Source of the DNA: Hyphomicrobiales bacterium
GTDB taxonomy: Bacteria; Pseudomonadota; Alphaproteobacteria; Rhizobiales; Aestuariivirgaceae
Direction: 5' to 3'
Length of the DNA: 35,029 nt
Assembly: GCA_023266715.1 (NCBI GenBank)
Contig: JAHFPK010000003.1
Coordinates: forward strand, 1 to 35,029
Under the pieces are notes generated by a model. That model did no database searches. It worked only from the letters and a program-made list of their open reading frames with translations, and was not told the origin of the DNA. The position numbers were made by a program, and so were the translations under genes. Within the stretch, counting starts at the first letter, position 1. Each line of letters starts with the position of its first letter. Below, in pieces: positions 16,949 through 26,014 of this stretch.

Positions 16949-18048
16949 TTCAGGAAATCCGACAGGGCTGAAATCACCGCCCGGTTGGCTTCTTCATCGC
17001 CAACTGTCATGCGGAGGCAAGTGGGCAGTCCGTAGGCCTCCATGCGCCGCAGGATGATGCCGTGGTCAATAAGATAGGCATCGGCCCGTGCTGCCGTTTT
17101 TTCACCTTTCGATGCAAAATGAATCAGGATAAAATTTCCCACACTTGGCGTCACGCGCAAGCCGAGCGCTTCTATTTGTTTGGTCAGCAGGCCCAGCCAC
17201 TTCTCATTGTGAGCGACGGCGGTTTCCACAAATTTCTGGTCCCCAATGGCCGCAACACCCGCAGCCAAAGCAGCGTCACTTACGTTGAACGGGCCCCGGA
17301 TGCGATTGAGCACATCGGCGACATGGGCAGGGCAATAGGCCCAGCCCAAGCGAAGCCCCGCCAGCCCATAGATTTTTGAGAAGGTGCGCGTCATCACCAC
17401 ATTGTCGGAAGTTGCCACGAGTTCGAGGCCTGACTCATAATCATTGCGCCTGACATATTCCGCATAGGCAGCATCAAGCACCAGCAAAGTGGTCTTAGGC
17501 AAACCCTCATGCAGCCGCTTCACCTCATTGAAGGGCAAATAAGTTCCCGTCGGATTGTTGGGATTGGCGAGAAAGACCATCTTCGTCCGTGGGCTCACGC
17601 ATTTCAGCATTTCGTCAACGCTTGCCGTGTGATTCACTTCCGGAGCTACGACGGCTTTGGCACCATTGGATGCTATCGCAATGGGGTAAACCAGAAAGCC
17701 ATATTGTGAATAAATTGCCTCATCTCCGGGCCCCAAATAACCATGCGCCAGGAGCTGCAACAGCTCGTCCGACCCCGCGCCACAAACAATGAAGGCTGCA
17801 TTCAGGCCGTAGCGCGCAGCAATTGCCTCACGCAAAGCCGTGGCGGAACCATCGGGATAAAGCGCCAGTGAACTGCCTTTTGAAACATAGGCCGCCAAGG
17901 CTTGTTTTGATGCCCCAAATGGCGATTCATTTGATGAAAGCTTATAGATCTTCGCGCCCTTGGCGGCGCTTTTGCCGGGCACATAGGGTGAAATATCAAG
18001 GATTCCCGCTTTGGGAAGCGGGTGAATGACGTCCTGTTTCAAACTCAT
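16945..18048 (-). CDS. hisC: Histidinol-phosphate/aromatic aminotransferase
   Basis: A 367-residue fold-type I PLP aminotransferase. The PLP lysine is in [19 protein letters not shown]. Other marks are [14 protein letters not shown] near residue 40, [21 protein letters not shown] and LDAAYAEYV. It is closest to HisC, but its place between chorismate mutase and prephenate dehydrogenase argues for a role with phenylpyruvate, 4-hydroxyphenylpyruvate or prephenate; a dual histidine and aromatic role is common in this order. It overlaps tyrA and the mutase gene by 4 bp each. Substrate specificity is inferred from context. Confidence 0.93.
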   Translation of the reverse strand: MSLKQDVIHPLPKAGILDISPYVPGKSAAKGAKIYKLSSNESPFGASKQALAAYVSKGSSLALYPDGSATALREAIAARYGLNAAFIVCGAGSDELLQLLAHGYLGPGDEAIYSQYGFLVYPIAIASNGAKAVVAPEVNHTASVDEMLKCVSPRTKMVFLANPNNPTGTYLPFNEVKRLHEGLPKTTLLVLDAAYAEYVRRNDYESGLELVATSDNVVMTRTFSKIYGLAGLRLGWAYCPAHVADVLNRIRGPFNVSDAALAAGVAAIGDQKFVETAVAHNEKWLGLLTKQIEALGLRVTPSVGNFILIHFASKGEKTAARADAYLIDHGIILRRMEAYGLPTCLRMTVGDEEANRAVISALSDFLK

Positions 18049-18842
18049 GATTTGATCTCAAACGGCGAGGGATAGCGCCCGGCAACTTTCAGTCCCAGCT
18101 GGGCGTTTGAGCGGTTGAGGCCTACAAGCGGACTTTCATGATCTGACAGAAAACCTGGCAAACACGATACCCGTCGCGCGCCCTGCTTGATCTGCCAAAG
18201 CGGCGCAGGTGAAAAATCCCGAGGCAATTTTCCATCGCTGACAATGAGCGTTTCATCATCTCCTGTAGGCTCCGGCGGCGAATGCCCGAAGACCAGAAGT
18301 TTCGGAACGATGTCATCGCGCAGGAACGGCAGGCACGCAACGACCCTTGCCTGACCAGCCTTGCCCTGAACGAATGCATCCACCCAGGGAGATTCCGTTT
18401 CGACAATGCAGATATCGCCGGGGCTTGCATTGACCTGCATCAGGGCCTGCGCCTCGTCGCGGTATTCCTCTACGGGAAATGTGCCGAAATGGTCTCGGAT
18501 GCGAAGTCGTAATCCCATCGAAGTGCTGAGCTTCTTGCTGATGTGAATGGAAATCTGCGCCTGATTTTGCATCGACACCGAAAAAATCGATCGCCAAAGA
18601 CGCACCATAAGTTCCGCTGGCACAAGGCTGTCGGTCCGTGACAGGAGACGGCGCAAGATGGTGGCTTCCCGCGCAGGCCTGAAGGCCGAACTGCCAAGGG
18701 CGCCATTTTTTGACTTGATCGCCCGCACATGTCCCGTGGCCGCAAAGCGCCGCTCCAGCAGATTCAAGAGGCCGTCATCAATGGCATCCATTTCGCGGCG
18801 AATGTCTTCAAGCTCAATGTCTGAAACAGCTGGTTCACTCAT
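18045..18842 (-). CDS. Chorismate mutase (AroQ) with C-terminal domain of unknown function
   Basis: A 265-residue protein from ATG 18842; the track's TTG 18851 is three codons upstream. The first roughly 90 residues form an AroQ helical mutase: [22 protein letters not shown] with Arg, then Lys in [10 protein letters not shown], then [17 protein letters not shown]. Chorismate would go to prephenate. The remaining 170 residues are not a normal ACT domain. They read as a beta/alpha domain with [38 protein letters not shown] and ETLIVSDG. No TRF dehydratase motif is seen. It heads the operon with hisC and tyrA (4-bp overlap). Mutase call good; the C-terminal role is open. Confidence 0.88.
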   Translation of the reverse strand: MSEPAVSDIELEDIRREMDAIDDGLLNLLERRFAATGHVRAIKSKNGALGSSAFRPAREATILRRLLSRTDSLVPAELMVRLWRSIFSVSMQNQAQISIHISKKLSTSMGLRLRIRDHFGTFPVEEYRDEAQALMQVNASPGDICIVETESPWVDAFVQGKAGQARVVACLPFLRDDIVPKLLVFGHSPPEPTGDDETLIVSDGKLPRDFSPAPLWQIKQGARRVSCLPGFLSDHESPLVGLNRSNAQLGLKVAGRYPSPFEIKS

Positions 18843-18941
18843 GTTCTTCAATCTCTATCGTACTCCGGCAGCCCTACTGGCGCCGCTCCAACAGGATTGG
18901 ACCTTCATACTGGTAGCCGTCACAAAAGCAAAGACTTCCCG

Positions 18942-19676
18942 TTATTTCCGCTCAAAGCGGACGGGAGAGGGCAACAGGACCGGCCTGAACCGCGGCATCA
19001 GGCGCCTGACCCGTTTTCCCGATGAAAAAGCATAAACCTGCTTCACCGCCTCAACGATAATGACCCCTGAAAATCGGGACGTAACCCAGTCCCCCACCCG
19101 TTCAATGGCGCTGGCGCCCGAAAGAACGAACCCCCTGGTTATTGGCGGCATTTGCAGTGCGTGGCTCCAGGAAACCGCTGAAAACTGCGCCTCCTTGAGC
19201 AGACCACTCAGCTGGGTGCGGGAAAATGGCTGGCCATAGCCAAAGGGCGAGGAATCAAAAGCCGCCCACAGGCCCCTGCGGTTAGGCACCACCAAAATCA
19301 GCCGGGCCTGCGGAGCCATGACCCGCCAGACCTCCTGCAGCATCTCGATAGGGCTGTCGGTCAATTCCAGCCCATGAATCACAAGAGCCAGATCCACCGT
19401 GCTTTCAAGCAGCGGCAGGTCAAACTCGTCGATCAGAGCCGATTTTACCTGACCCTCCAATGGCCAATGAATAACTCCCTGGCGCGCCATCATGAATGCA
19501 ATGCTGCGCCCGGTCTCGGACGGCAGATCATCAAGATAAGGAGTCGCAAATCCCATGCCCATCACACAGGCGTCACCCAGCGAGCCCAGCTGTGGTTTCA
19601 GCTTCGCGGAGATCAGGCGGCGAGTAGCATTTCCCAAAGGACTCGCGTAGAATTCACGTAGTTCAACAACATCCAT
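18942..19676 (-). CDS. Class I SAM-dependent methyltransferase
   Basis: A 244-residue protein with a Rossmann methyltransferase fold. The SAM region is less classical (CVMGMGFATPYLDDL instead of the GxGxG form), and motif II-like VDLALVIHGLELTD precedes LQEVWRVMAPQARLILVVPNRRGLWAA, which is motif III/IV of the Methyltransf_11 group. FGYGQPFSRTQLSGLLKEAQF is a distinct conserved patch near the centre. It is divergent from gloB with a 67-bp gap, a layout common in Hyphomicrobiales. Substrate unknown. The chorismate mutase gene starts 99 bp beyond its stop, on the same strand. Confidence 0.85.
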   Translation of the reverse strand: MDVVELREFYASPLGNATRRLISAKLKPQLGSLGDACVMGMGFATPYLDDLPSETGRSIAFMMARQGVIHWPLEGQVKSALIDEFDLPLLESTVDLALVIHGLELTDSPIEMLQEVWRVMAPQARLILVVPNRRGLWAAFDSSPFGYGQPFSRTQLSGLLKEAQFSAVSWSHALQMPPITRGFVLSGASAIERVGDWVTSRFSGVIIVEAVKQVYAFSSGKRVRRLMPRFRPVLLPSPVRFERK

Positions 19677-19743
19677 GATGGCAACTTTTATCGTTTAACG
19701 CGCGATCGGTCATCAACGAAGAAAAACAGGGTTAGCAAATCAT

Positions 19744-20517
19744 ATGTCCCATCTCGACATGCGCCAGTTCATGTGCCGCTCCGACAATTACGGCGTCATT
19801 GTCCATGATTCCAAAACCGGGGCCACCGCCTCTATCGACGCCCCCGACGCGGAAGCGGTGGAGAGGGAACTAAGGAAATTTGGCCGGCAACTCACCCATA
19901 TTTTTACCACTCACCATCATGAAGATCATGTGGCGGGAAACCTCCGGCTCAAGGAGCTTTTCGGCTGCAAGATCATTGGGCCAAAGAACGAAGCGGAAAA
20001 AATTCCAGGCATCGATATACGCGTGGCCGGTGGCGATAAATTCAGTTGGGCCGACCGTGACGTGAATATCTTTGATTGTCCTGGCCACACAAGAGGCCAC
20101 ATCGCATTTCACATTCCGTCGGAATATTCGCTGTTCGTAGGCGATACCATATTTGCCATGGGGTGTGGCCGGGTCAACGAAGGCAGCATGGAAGAGATGT
20201 GGAATTCCGTTAACCAGTTCCGCACACTTTCTCCCGTCAATTATATTTATTGCGGCCATGAATATACGGAAGCCAATTGCCGCTTTGCGCTTTCTATTGA
20301 GCCGGCAAACCGCGCCCTGCAACAGCGCGCTAACGTCGTTTCGGCCCAGCGCGCGCGCGGCGAAATGACTTGCCCGACCAACATTGCCGATGAACTGAAG
20401 ACCAACCCTTTCATGCGCTGCGACAGCCCCGAGATCAGAAAATTTCTGAAGCTCGAGACGGCAACTGACGCTGAAGTGTTTGCCGAACTCAGAACCCGCA
20501 AGAATAACTTCAAGTGA
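19744..20517 (+). CDS. gloB: Hydroxyacylglutathione hydrolase (glyoxalase II)
   Basis: A 257-residue metallo-beta-lactamase-fold enzyme that hydrolyses S-lactoylglutathione to lactate and glutathione. The metal-binding motif is THHHEDH (residues 56-62). FDCPGHTRGHI supplies the next histidine, VGDTIFAMGCGR the bridging Asp, and YCGHEYTEANCRFA the later His and C-terminal domain contact. The C-terminal helical domain is present to the end (LKTNPFMRC, KTNPF being a GloB hallmark). Start is ATG 19744 in the divergent gap. It is followed after 10 bp by a haloacid dehalogenase, so co-transcription is likely. Confidence 0.96.
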   Translation: MSHLDMRQFMCRSDNYGVIVHDSKTGATASIDAPDAEAVERELRKFGRQLTHIFTTHHHEDHVAGNLRLKELFGCKIIGPKNEAEKIPGIDIRVAGGDKFSWADRDVNIFDCPGHTRGHIAFHIPSEYSLFVGDTIFAMGCGRVNEGSMEEMWNSVNQFRTLSPVNYIYCGHEYTEANCRFALSIEPANRALQQRANVVSAQRARGEMTCPTNIADELKTNPFMRCDSPEIRKFLKLETATDAEVFAELRTRKNNFK

Positions 20518-20527
20518 AGAGAAGAAC

Positions 20528-21250
20528 ATGAAGCTCGGCGACTTCAAGGCCCTGACGTTCGACTGCTATGGGACGTTGATCGATTGGGAAAGCGGCATGG
20601 TCGAAGCGCTCAAGCCGCTGACCTCGCGGATGAAGAAGCCGCTTCCACGCAACAACATTCTGGAAGCCCACGCGCGCCATGAATCCTCGCAGCAACTATA
20701 CACGCCGGCCATGAAATACAGCGAGCTGCTTGCCGTGGTTTACAAGCGCCTCGCCGAAGAGTGGGGTCTTGCCGCGCCCCATGACGAGTGCCAGGCCTAT
20801 GGCAACTCAATTAAGGACTGGCCTGCCTTTCCAGATTCCGTCGAGGCCCTGGCCTTTCTCAAGAAACACTACAAGCTCGTTATCCTGTCGAACGTTGATA
20901 ACGCCAGCTTCGCCCATAGCAACCAGCGCCTGCAGGTCGCGTTCGATGCGATCTATACGGCGCAGGATATTGGCTCCTACAAGCCGAGCGATCGCAATTT
21001 CGATTACATGATTGCCAAGCTGCAAGGCCTTGGTGTGGCAAAGTCTGAAATTCTTCACACCGCCGAAAGCCTGTTTCACGACCATGCCCCGGCCAACAAG
21101 CACGGACTGGCCTCCTGCTGGATATATCGGCGCCATGATCAAAAGGGTTTTGGCGCGACGATAAATCCAGGTGTTGTGCCCAAGCACAATTTTCGCTTCA
21201 ACAGCATGGCCGATTTGGTCGCAGCATATCGGAAGGAAGCCGGCGGGTAA
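20528..21250 (+). CDS. Haloacid dehalogenase type II (HAD superfamily)
   Basis: The ORF track starts at 20480, but ATG 20528 is preferred: it follows GAAGAGAAGAAC and gives the typical start MKLGDFKALTFDCYGTLIDW. The protein is 240 residues. The nucleophile is Asp12 in TFDCYGTLIDW, a hallmark of the L-2-haloacid dehalogenase-like HAD group. Motif II is VILSNVDNASF and the third part is IGSYKPSDRNFDYM (Lys), then AESLFHDHAPANKHGLASCW. It lies 10 bp after gloB. Actual substrates of such proteins are often not halogenated, so the enzymatic name is family-based. It converges with a DMT transporter. Confidence 0.9.
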   Translation: MKLGDFKALTFDCYGTLIDWESGMVEALKPLTSRMKKPLPRNNILEAHARHESSQQLYTPAMKYSELLAVVYKRLAEEWGLAAPHDECQAYGNSIKDWPAFPDSVEALAFLKKHYKLVILSNVDNASFAHSNQRLQVAFDAIYTAQDIGSYKPSDRNFDYMIAKLQGLGVAKSEILHTAESLFHDHAPANKHGLASCWIYRRHDQKGFGATINPGVVPKHNFRFNSMADLVAAYRKEAGG

Positions 21251-21279
21251 TTCTTAACACCTCAATTCGTGGCTCGCGA

Positions 21280-22215
21280 TCAAGCCGGTTTTTCACTAAT
21301 AACAAGCTCCGTCGTAGTGAGTCTTGAATTGAGAAATTTGCGCCCGAAAACGCTGATCAATACGGCACCCACAATAATGCTGCCCCCGATGAAGGCTGCG
21401 CGTCCCGGTTGCTCACCGACAAAAATCCAGGGCCACATCGGGTTGATAACAGCATCCAGCATGGCGATAAGGGTAAGCGTCACGGCAGGAACCGAGCGGG
21501 CTCCCCTGATATAGAAAACCAAAGGAATGGCGAGCTGCAGGGTTGCCATGGCCGCCAGCAGAAGAACTTCCCGAAAGCCAACATTGAAGCCGCCGCCCAC
21601 ATGTCCCGCAGTAAACCCTAAAGCTCCCGCAATAAAGAACGATAGAACGCCCCCGAGGCAAATGGCCGGAACCATGTCCACATTGCGGTACCTGCGCAGC
21701 GCGAGAGTTTGCCCGGCAAATGCCATGGGAACACAGATGGAGAGAAGCAAGCCCGTCGACCGGCCGGCATCAAGTCCCTCCCACGCGATAACGCCCACGC
21801 CAAGAAGCGCCAGCCCCGCTGCAATCCACGCCTCAAACCCAGGCTTCTCGCCCGTCACCCACGGGCTGAGGAGTGCCGCAAACAAGGGCGAGGTGGCGCC
21901 AATGACCGAAACCGTAGCCGTGCTGACCATCGTGAGAGAAGACACATAAAGCGTTGATCCCAAGGCAAAGAAAAGGGCTGAGGCGAGCATCGCCACTATT
22001 GGTATGTCTGTAAATTTCCGGAGAGCGCCGCGGCCATAGACGGCGATGAGATAAATCATGAGGGCAACGGCCATCCAGTAACCGCGCCAGCAATTGAGTT
22101 GCCAGCCGTCGAGTCCCGGCATGATACGAACAAAGACGCCCGACAGACTCCACCCTAGGGTGGCTAAAAACACAAAGAATACGCCCGATCCGTAACTTGG
22201 TGCAGATGTCCCCAA
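21280..22215 (-). CDS. EamA/DMT-family transporter
   Basis: A 311-residue protein with ten hydrophobic helices in the two-EamA-repeat pattern (drug/metabolite transporter superfamily). Marks include LGWSLSGVFVRIMPGLDGWQLNCWRGYWMAVAL in repeat 1 and LALLGVGVIAWEG between the repeats. The C-terminus is RKFLNSRLTTTELVISEKPA. The start is TTG 22215 with GAGGG 5 nt upstream. It is 74 bp downstream of the flavoprotein gene on the same strand, so it may import or export the same class of amine substrate; that link is inference. Intact, unlike the second DMT gene in this window. Confidence 0.88.
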   Translation of the reverse strand: MGTSAPSYGSGVFFVFLATLGWSLSGVFVRIMPGLDGWQLNCWRGYWMAVALMIYLIAVYGRGALRKFTDIPIVAMLASALFFALGSTLYVSSLTMVSTATVSVIGATSPLFAALLSPWVTGEKPGFEAWIAAGLALLGVGVIAWEGLDAGRSTGLLLSICVPMAFAGQTLALRRYRNVDMVPAICLGGVLSFFIAGALGFTAGHVGGGFNVGFREVLLLAAMATLQLAIPLVFYIRGARSVPAVTLTLIAMLDAVINPMWPWIFVGEQPGRAAFIGGSIIVGAVLISVFGRKFLNSRLTTTELVISEKPA

Positions 22216-22289
22216 TATTGCCCTCGCCGCCGTTCAACTCCAGCCAACATTAAAATACGCGCACGGAATAAAAACTTCGACTCGCAGAA

Positions 22290-24806
22290 TCAAGCGCGCA
22301 ACTTCAGATTGTCGGCATCATAAGGGCTTTCCGCGATAACGCTAGCCTTGAACATTTTATCGAGGATTTTGATCTCCAGCTCCGTATCCAGAGTTGCAAA
22401 CTCCGGCTTGACCATACCAAGCGCCAGGGACTTGTTCACCCGCCAGCCAAAGCCGCCATTGGTGGCACGGCCCACTAGTTTGTCCTTGGCGTAAATCGGT
22501 TCAGAGCCCCGCGTGTCCGAGTCCGCATCGGTCACGCCATGAACTTCCATCGTGACAAAATTCCAGTTCAGGCCCTTTTCGCGGCCCGCAACCAGCGCAT
22601 CACGGCCAATGAATTGGCCCTTGTTGGGGTGCACGAAACGGTCAAGACCCGACTCGAAAGCCGAATACTCGATGGAAAGTTCGCGCGGAACCAGACGATA
22701 ACTCTTTTCAATGGAAAGCGACGACATGGCCTTGATGCCATAGGGCTTGATCCCAAATTCGTGGCCTGCTTCCATAAGCAAGTCAAACAAAGCAACCTGC
22801 TGCTCGATTGGATGATGGAACTCAAAGCCCAATTCGCCGACAAAGTTTACACGCAATGCGTGGCAGCTTGTGTGACCCACCGAAATTGATTTTCCCGAAA
22901 GCCACGGGAAGGCCTCGTTGGAGAGATCGGTTGTTGTCAGCTTCTGCAAAACTTTTCTTGCATTGGGACCCGCCAACACGAGAACGCCAAATCGCGTTGT
23001 GATTGGATTAAGTTTCACCGAACCATCCTTCGGCAATAATTTGTAGAGCGTGTCATGGTCATGGCGCTCAAAGGCGCCGGCGGACACGAGATAGAAGCGG
23101 CCCGGCGCCCATTCATAGACCGTGAATTCAGCCCGAACCCCGCCCAGCTTGGTCAAGAGATGGCACAGTGCGATGCGGCCCATCTTTTTGGGAATGCGGT
23201 TGGCCAGAATTGAATCCAGCCATTCCCTAGCACCCGGGCCCGACACTTCCATCTTGGCAAAGGCCGACATGTCTTGGAGGGCGACATTCTCCATCACATT
23301 GCGGCATTCTTCACCCACGAAGCGGAATGCGTTGGAGCGGCGGAACGACCATTTCTCAACAATGCGCCCATCATCGGTAGGTGCCGCGTGATTGTGGTTG
23401 AGCAGCACATCCGGCCGGTTCAAATCCTTTTTTGAAAGCGCATAGCCCTTTGGTGCAAACCAGCCCGGCCGCTCCCAGCCATAGACAGAACCAAACACCG
23501 CGCCCAAATCCCTCATCCGGTCATAGCACGGCGTACGCTTCAAGGGACGTGCGGCGGCGCGCTCTTCTTCCGGATAATGCATGGTGAAGACATTGGCATA
23601 GGCTTCTTCATTCTTCTCCTTGAGATAGCCCTTCGAGGCATAGGGGCCGAAGCGTCGGGGATCGACACCCATCATGTCAATGGTGGGTTCACCATCCACA
23701 ATCCACTCCGCCAATTGCCAGCCCGCACCACCAGCCGCCGTCACGCCAAAGGAATGGCCTTCATTCAGCCAGAAATTTTTCCGGTCCCAGGCCGGGCCGA
23801 TGATTGGCGAGCCATCCGGCGTATAGGCAATAGCGCCATTGTAGACTTTCTTGATGCCCAATTCGCCAAAGGCGGGGACCCGCGCAATAGCCGTTTCGAT
23901 ATAGGGTTCCAAACGCTCAAGCTCGCCCTGGAACAATTCATACTCGCTCTGTTCCGAAGGACCGTCCATATAACAGCAGGGCGCACCCTTTTCATAAATG
24001 CCGAGAACAAAGCCGCCATTCTCTTCGCGCAAATACCAGGATGAATCGGCTTCACGCAAAACCCCCATCTCAGGCAGGCCCTTGGCCTGGCGCTCTCTGA
24101 TCAGGGGTGATTGCTCGGTGACGATATATTGATGCTCAACCGGAATGACCGGAATATCGAGGCCCACCATGGCGCCCGTCTTGCGCGCGAAATTGCCTGA
24201 GCACGAAACAACATGCTCACAGGTAATGTCGCCCTTGTCCGTCTTCACCAGCCATTCGCCTGAAGGCAATTGCTCGATAGCAATCACCGTGGTGTTGCGA
24301 TAAATCTCTGCGCCCCGGTTGCGGGCACCCTTGGCCAGCGCCTGGGTCAAATCAGCGGGCTGGATATAGCCATCGTCGGGATGCTGTATGGCGCCGATGA
24401 TTCCATCAATCTCGCACAGCGGCCAGAGTTCCTTCAATTGCTGCGGCGTGAGCTTGTTGACCCTGACACCTATGGTTTCGGCAATGCCGGCATAATACAT
24501 GAATTCGTCCCAACGGTCCTTGGTGCGTGCCACACGTATGTTGGAAACCTTGCTGAAGCCCACATGCTGGCCCGTTTCCGCTTCAAGCTCGCCGTAGAGC
24601 TTGACCGAATATTTGTGAATCTGGCCCACCGAATAGGACAGGTTGAACAGCGGCAGGAGGCCGGCCGCATGCCAGGTGGAACCGGAGGTAAGTTCCTTGC
24701 GCTCAACCAGCACAACATCGCTCCAGCCCTTTTTGGCGAGGTGATAGAGCGTTGAAACGCCAACCACGCCGCCACCAACAACAATCACCCGCGCCTGCGT
24801 TTTCAT
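22290..24806 (-). CDS. FAD-dependent dehydrogenase with GcvT-type folate domain (dimethylglycine/sarcosine dehydrogenase-like)
   Basis: An 838-residue protein in the dimethylglycine dehydrogenase family. The N-terminal DAO domain has the FAD motif VIVVGGGVVGVSTLYHLAKKG (GxGxxG) and TSGSTWHAAGLLP, where the His after Trp is the site of covalent FAD in DMGDH-like enzymes. YTPDGSPIIGPA and LNEGHSFGVTAAGGAGWQLAEWI close the FAD domain (about residue 390). A middle FAO domain and a C-terminal GcvT-like folate-binding part follow (LGFEFHHPIEQQVALFDLLMEAG, GLDRFVHPNKGQFIGRDAL). It likely demethylates an N-methylated glycine, passing the one-carbon unit to tetrahydrofolate. AAAGGA lies before the ATG. 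It is 105 bp after mobB on the same strand. The exact substrate is not assigned. Confidence 0.88.
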   Translation of the reverse strand: MKTQARVIVVGGGVVGVSTLYHLAKKGWSDVVLVERKELTSGSTWHAAGLLPLFNLSYSVGQIHKYSVKLYGELEAETGQHVGFSKVSNIRVARTKDRWDEFMYYAGIAETIGVRVNKLTPQQLKELWPLCEIDGIIGAIQHPDDGYIQPADLTQALAKGARNRGAEIYRNTTVIAIEQLPSGEWLVKTDKGDITCEHVVSCSGNFARKTGAMVGLDIPVIPVEHQYIVTEQSPLIRERQAKGLPEMGVLREADSSWYLREENGGFVLGIYEKGAPCCYMDGPSEQSEYELFQGELERLEPYIETAIARVPAFGELGIKKVYNGAIAYTPDGSPIIGPAWDRKNFWLNEGHSFGVTAAGGAGWQLAEWIVDGEPTIDMMGVDPRRFGPYASKGYLKEKNEEAYANVFTMHYPEEERAAARPLKRTPCYDRMRDLGAVFGSVYGWERPGWFAPKGYALSKKDLNRPDVLLNHNHAAPTDDGRIVEKWSFRRSNAFRFVGEECRNVMENVALQDMSAFAKMEVSGPGAREWLDSILANRIPKKMGRIALCHLLTKLGGVRAEFTVYEWAPGRFYLVSAGAFERHDHDTLYKLLPKDGSVKLNPITTRFGVLVLAGPNARKVLQKLTTTDLSNEAFPWLSGKSISVGHTSCHALRVNFVGELGFEFHHPIEQQVALFDLLMEAGHEFGIKPYGIKAMSSLSIEKSYRLVPRELSIEYSAFESGLDRFVHPNKGQFIGRDALVAGREKGLNWNFVTMEVHGVTDADSDTRGSEPIYAKDKLVGRATNGGFGWRVNKSLALGMVKPEFATLDTELEIKILDKMFKASVIAESPYDADNLKLRA

Positions 24807-24911
24807 GGAAAATCCTTTGGACCTGGAAACTGAATTTTGGTCACATTAGTGAGAGAAATTCAACAGACGTGAAGTGGAGCGACGGGGGCAGGGCGGAATC
24901 CGACACTGGGA

Positions 24912-25421
24912 TTAGCCCTTGGCAAGTTCCATGTGGCTGACAATGAAGGAACTGAGCGCCGTCACATCATCCCGATCAAAGACCGGAACCGGTGAACCCG
25001 CGATAGCTCCCGTGGCCGCAATGGCCACAATCGTCGGATCGTCGCCAGCAAGCGGCGGATGGTCAAGGCTGAGATTGCGGACTTCGATCTTGTCGTGGGT
25101 GTCGCGTTTGTAGCCTTCAACGATGACGAGATCGCAGGGTGCCAGCTTCATAAGGATATCTTCGAGATAGGGCTCCGTTTCGTTTCGCAGCTCGTGAATG
25201 AGGGCCCAGCGTCCGCTCGACACAACCGCCACTTCCGTAGCGCCCGCCTTGCGGTGCCTGAAGCTGTCGCGTCCCTCGTGGTCGATATCGAAGGAATGAT
25301 GGGCATGCTTCACTGTTGAAATGCGAAACCCGCGTTGGGTGAGATCGACCACCAGTTTTTCAACCAGCGTTGTTTTGCCCGCGTTCTTGAATCCGGCAAC
25401 GCCAATGACTTTTTGTGTCAT
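24912..25421 (-). CDS. mobB: Molybdopterin-guanine dinucleotide biosynthesis protein MobB
   Basis: A 169-residue P-loop protein with Walker A GFKNAGKTTLVEKL (start at residue 10) and KHAHHSFDIDHEGRDSFRHRKAG, which is the conserved histidine- and acidic-rich part of MobB. LVIVEGYKRDTHDKIEV is the downstream motif. It binds GTP and supports MobA in making the guanine dinucleotide form of molybdenum cofactor. The start codon overlaps the mobA stop (ATGA). Confidence 0.94.
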   Translation of the reverse strand: MTQKVIGVAGFKNAGKTTLVEKLVVDLTQRGFRISTVKHAHHSFDIDHEGRDSFRHRKAGATEVAVVSSGRWALIHELRNETEPYLEDILMKLAPCDLVIVEGYKRDTHDKIEVRNLSLDHPPLAGDDPTIVAIAATGAIAGSPVPVFDRDDVTALSSFIVSHMELAKG

Positions 25422-26014
25422 GCTGCACTCACAATCTGTTCTGCAATCCGCAAATCCTCTGGCGTATTCACATTGAAGAAAGGATCATGGGGCTCAACTG
25501 GCCATTCCACCTTTTGCGCCGATACTCGGGCAGCCCAATCCTTGACGCGGAACAAATTATCCTTTGCAATGGCGCGCTCAAGATCATCCAGCAGTTCCAT
25601 TTTCCATGCCCCGACGATGTAGTGTTCCTGTCCGCCTGAAGAGGCAATCACGGCACCTCCTGAAGGGATTTTTTCCATAAGTCCAACCACAAGGTCAGGA
25701 GGCAGGAATGGGGTGTCGGAGGGAACTGTCACCAGCACATCCGCCTTGGCACCCCTCGCAAAAGTAAGAGTGGCATGAAGGCCGGCAAGCGGCGTGGTCA
25801 GTCGCGTCAAGACGTCAGGCACAATCTTCAAATCAAATCTCGCAAATCGCCTGAGATCGCCATTGGCGTTGATGACAAGCTGATCAACTTGCGGTTCAAG
25901 GTGTTCAATCACGTGGGTGACAACAGATTTTCCATTCAATTCGAGAAAGGCTTTTTCGCGGCCCCCCATGCGATGGGAATGTCCGCCCGCAATGATGGCG
26001 CCAATGATTTTCAT
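25418..26014 (-). CDS. mobA: Molybdenum cofactor guanylyltransferase MobA
   Basis: A 198-residue nucleotidyltransferase; start taken as ATG 26014 rather than the longer track ORF (26053). The start codon overlaps the MOSC stop (ATGA). The N-terminus MKIIGAIIAGGHSHRMGGREK is the GxxxGxxxRMGxxK nucleotide loop. LVTVPSDTPFLPPDLV gives the metal-binding Asp, and FFNVNTPEDLRIAEQI is the C-terminal 'NxNTPED' motif. It attaches GMP to molybdopterin, forming the bis-MGD precursor for DMSO-reductase-type enzymes. No molybdoenzyme structural gene is in this window. Confidence 0.95.
   Translation of the reverse strand: MKIIGAIIAGGHSHRMGGREKAFLELNGKSVVTHVIEHLEPQVDQLVINANGDLRRFARFDLKIVPDVLTRLTTPLAGLHATLTFARGAKADVLVTVPSDTPFLPPDLVVGLMEKIPSGGAVIASSGGQEHYIVGAWKMELLDDLERAIAKDNLFRVKDWAARVSAQKVEWPVEPHDPFFNVNTPEDLRIAEQIVSAA

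Noticed and set aside
19870-20547. 225-residue minus-strand ORF over gloB
   Set aside because: gloB has complete metal-binding motifs in the other strand; the shadow has low-complexity, composition-driven sequence.
21255-21295. Possible terminator GGCT...AGCC followed by GGTTTTT after the haloacid dehalogenase gene
   Set aside because: The stem is only about 4 bp and lies in the coding end of the convergent transporter; too weak to call.
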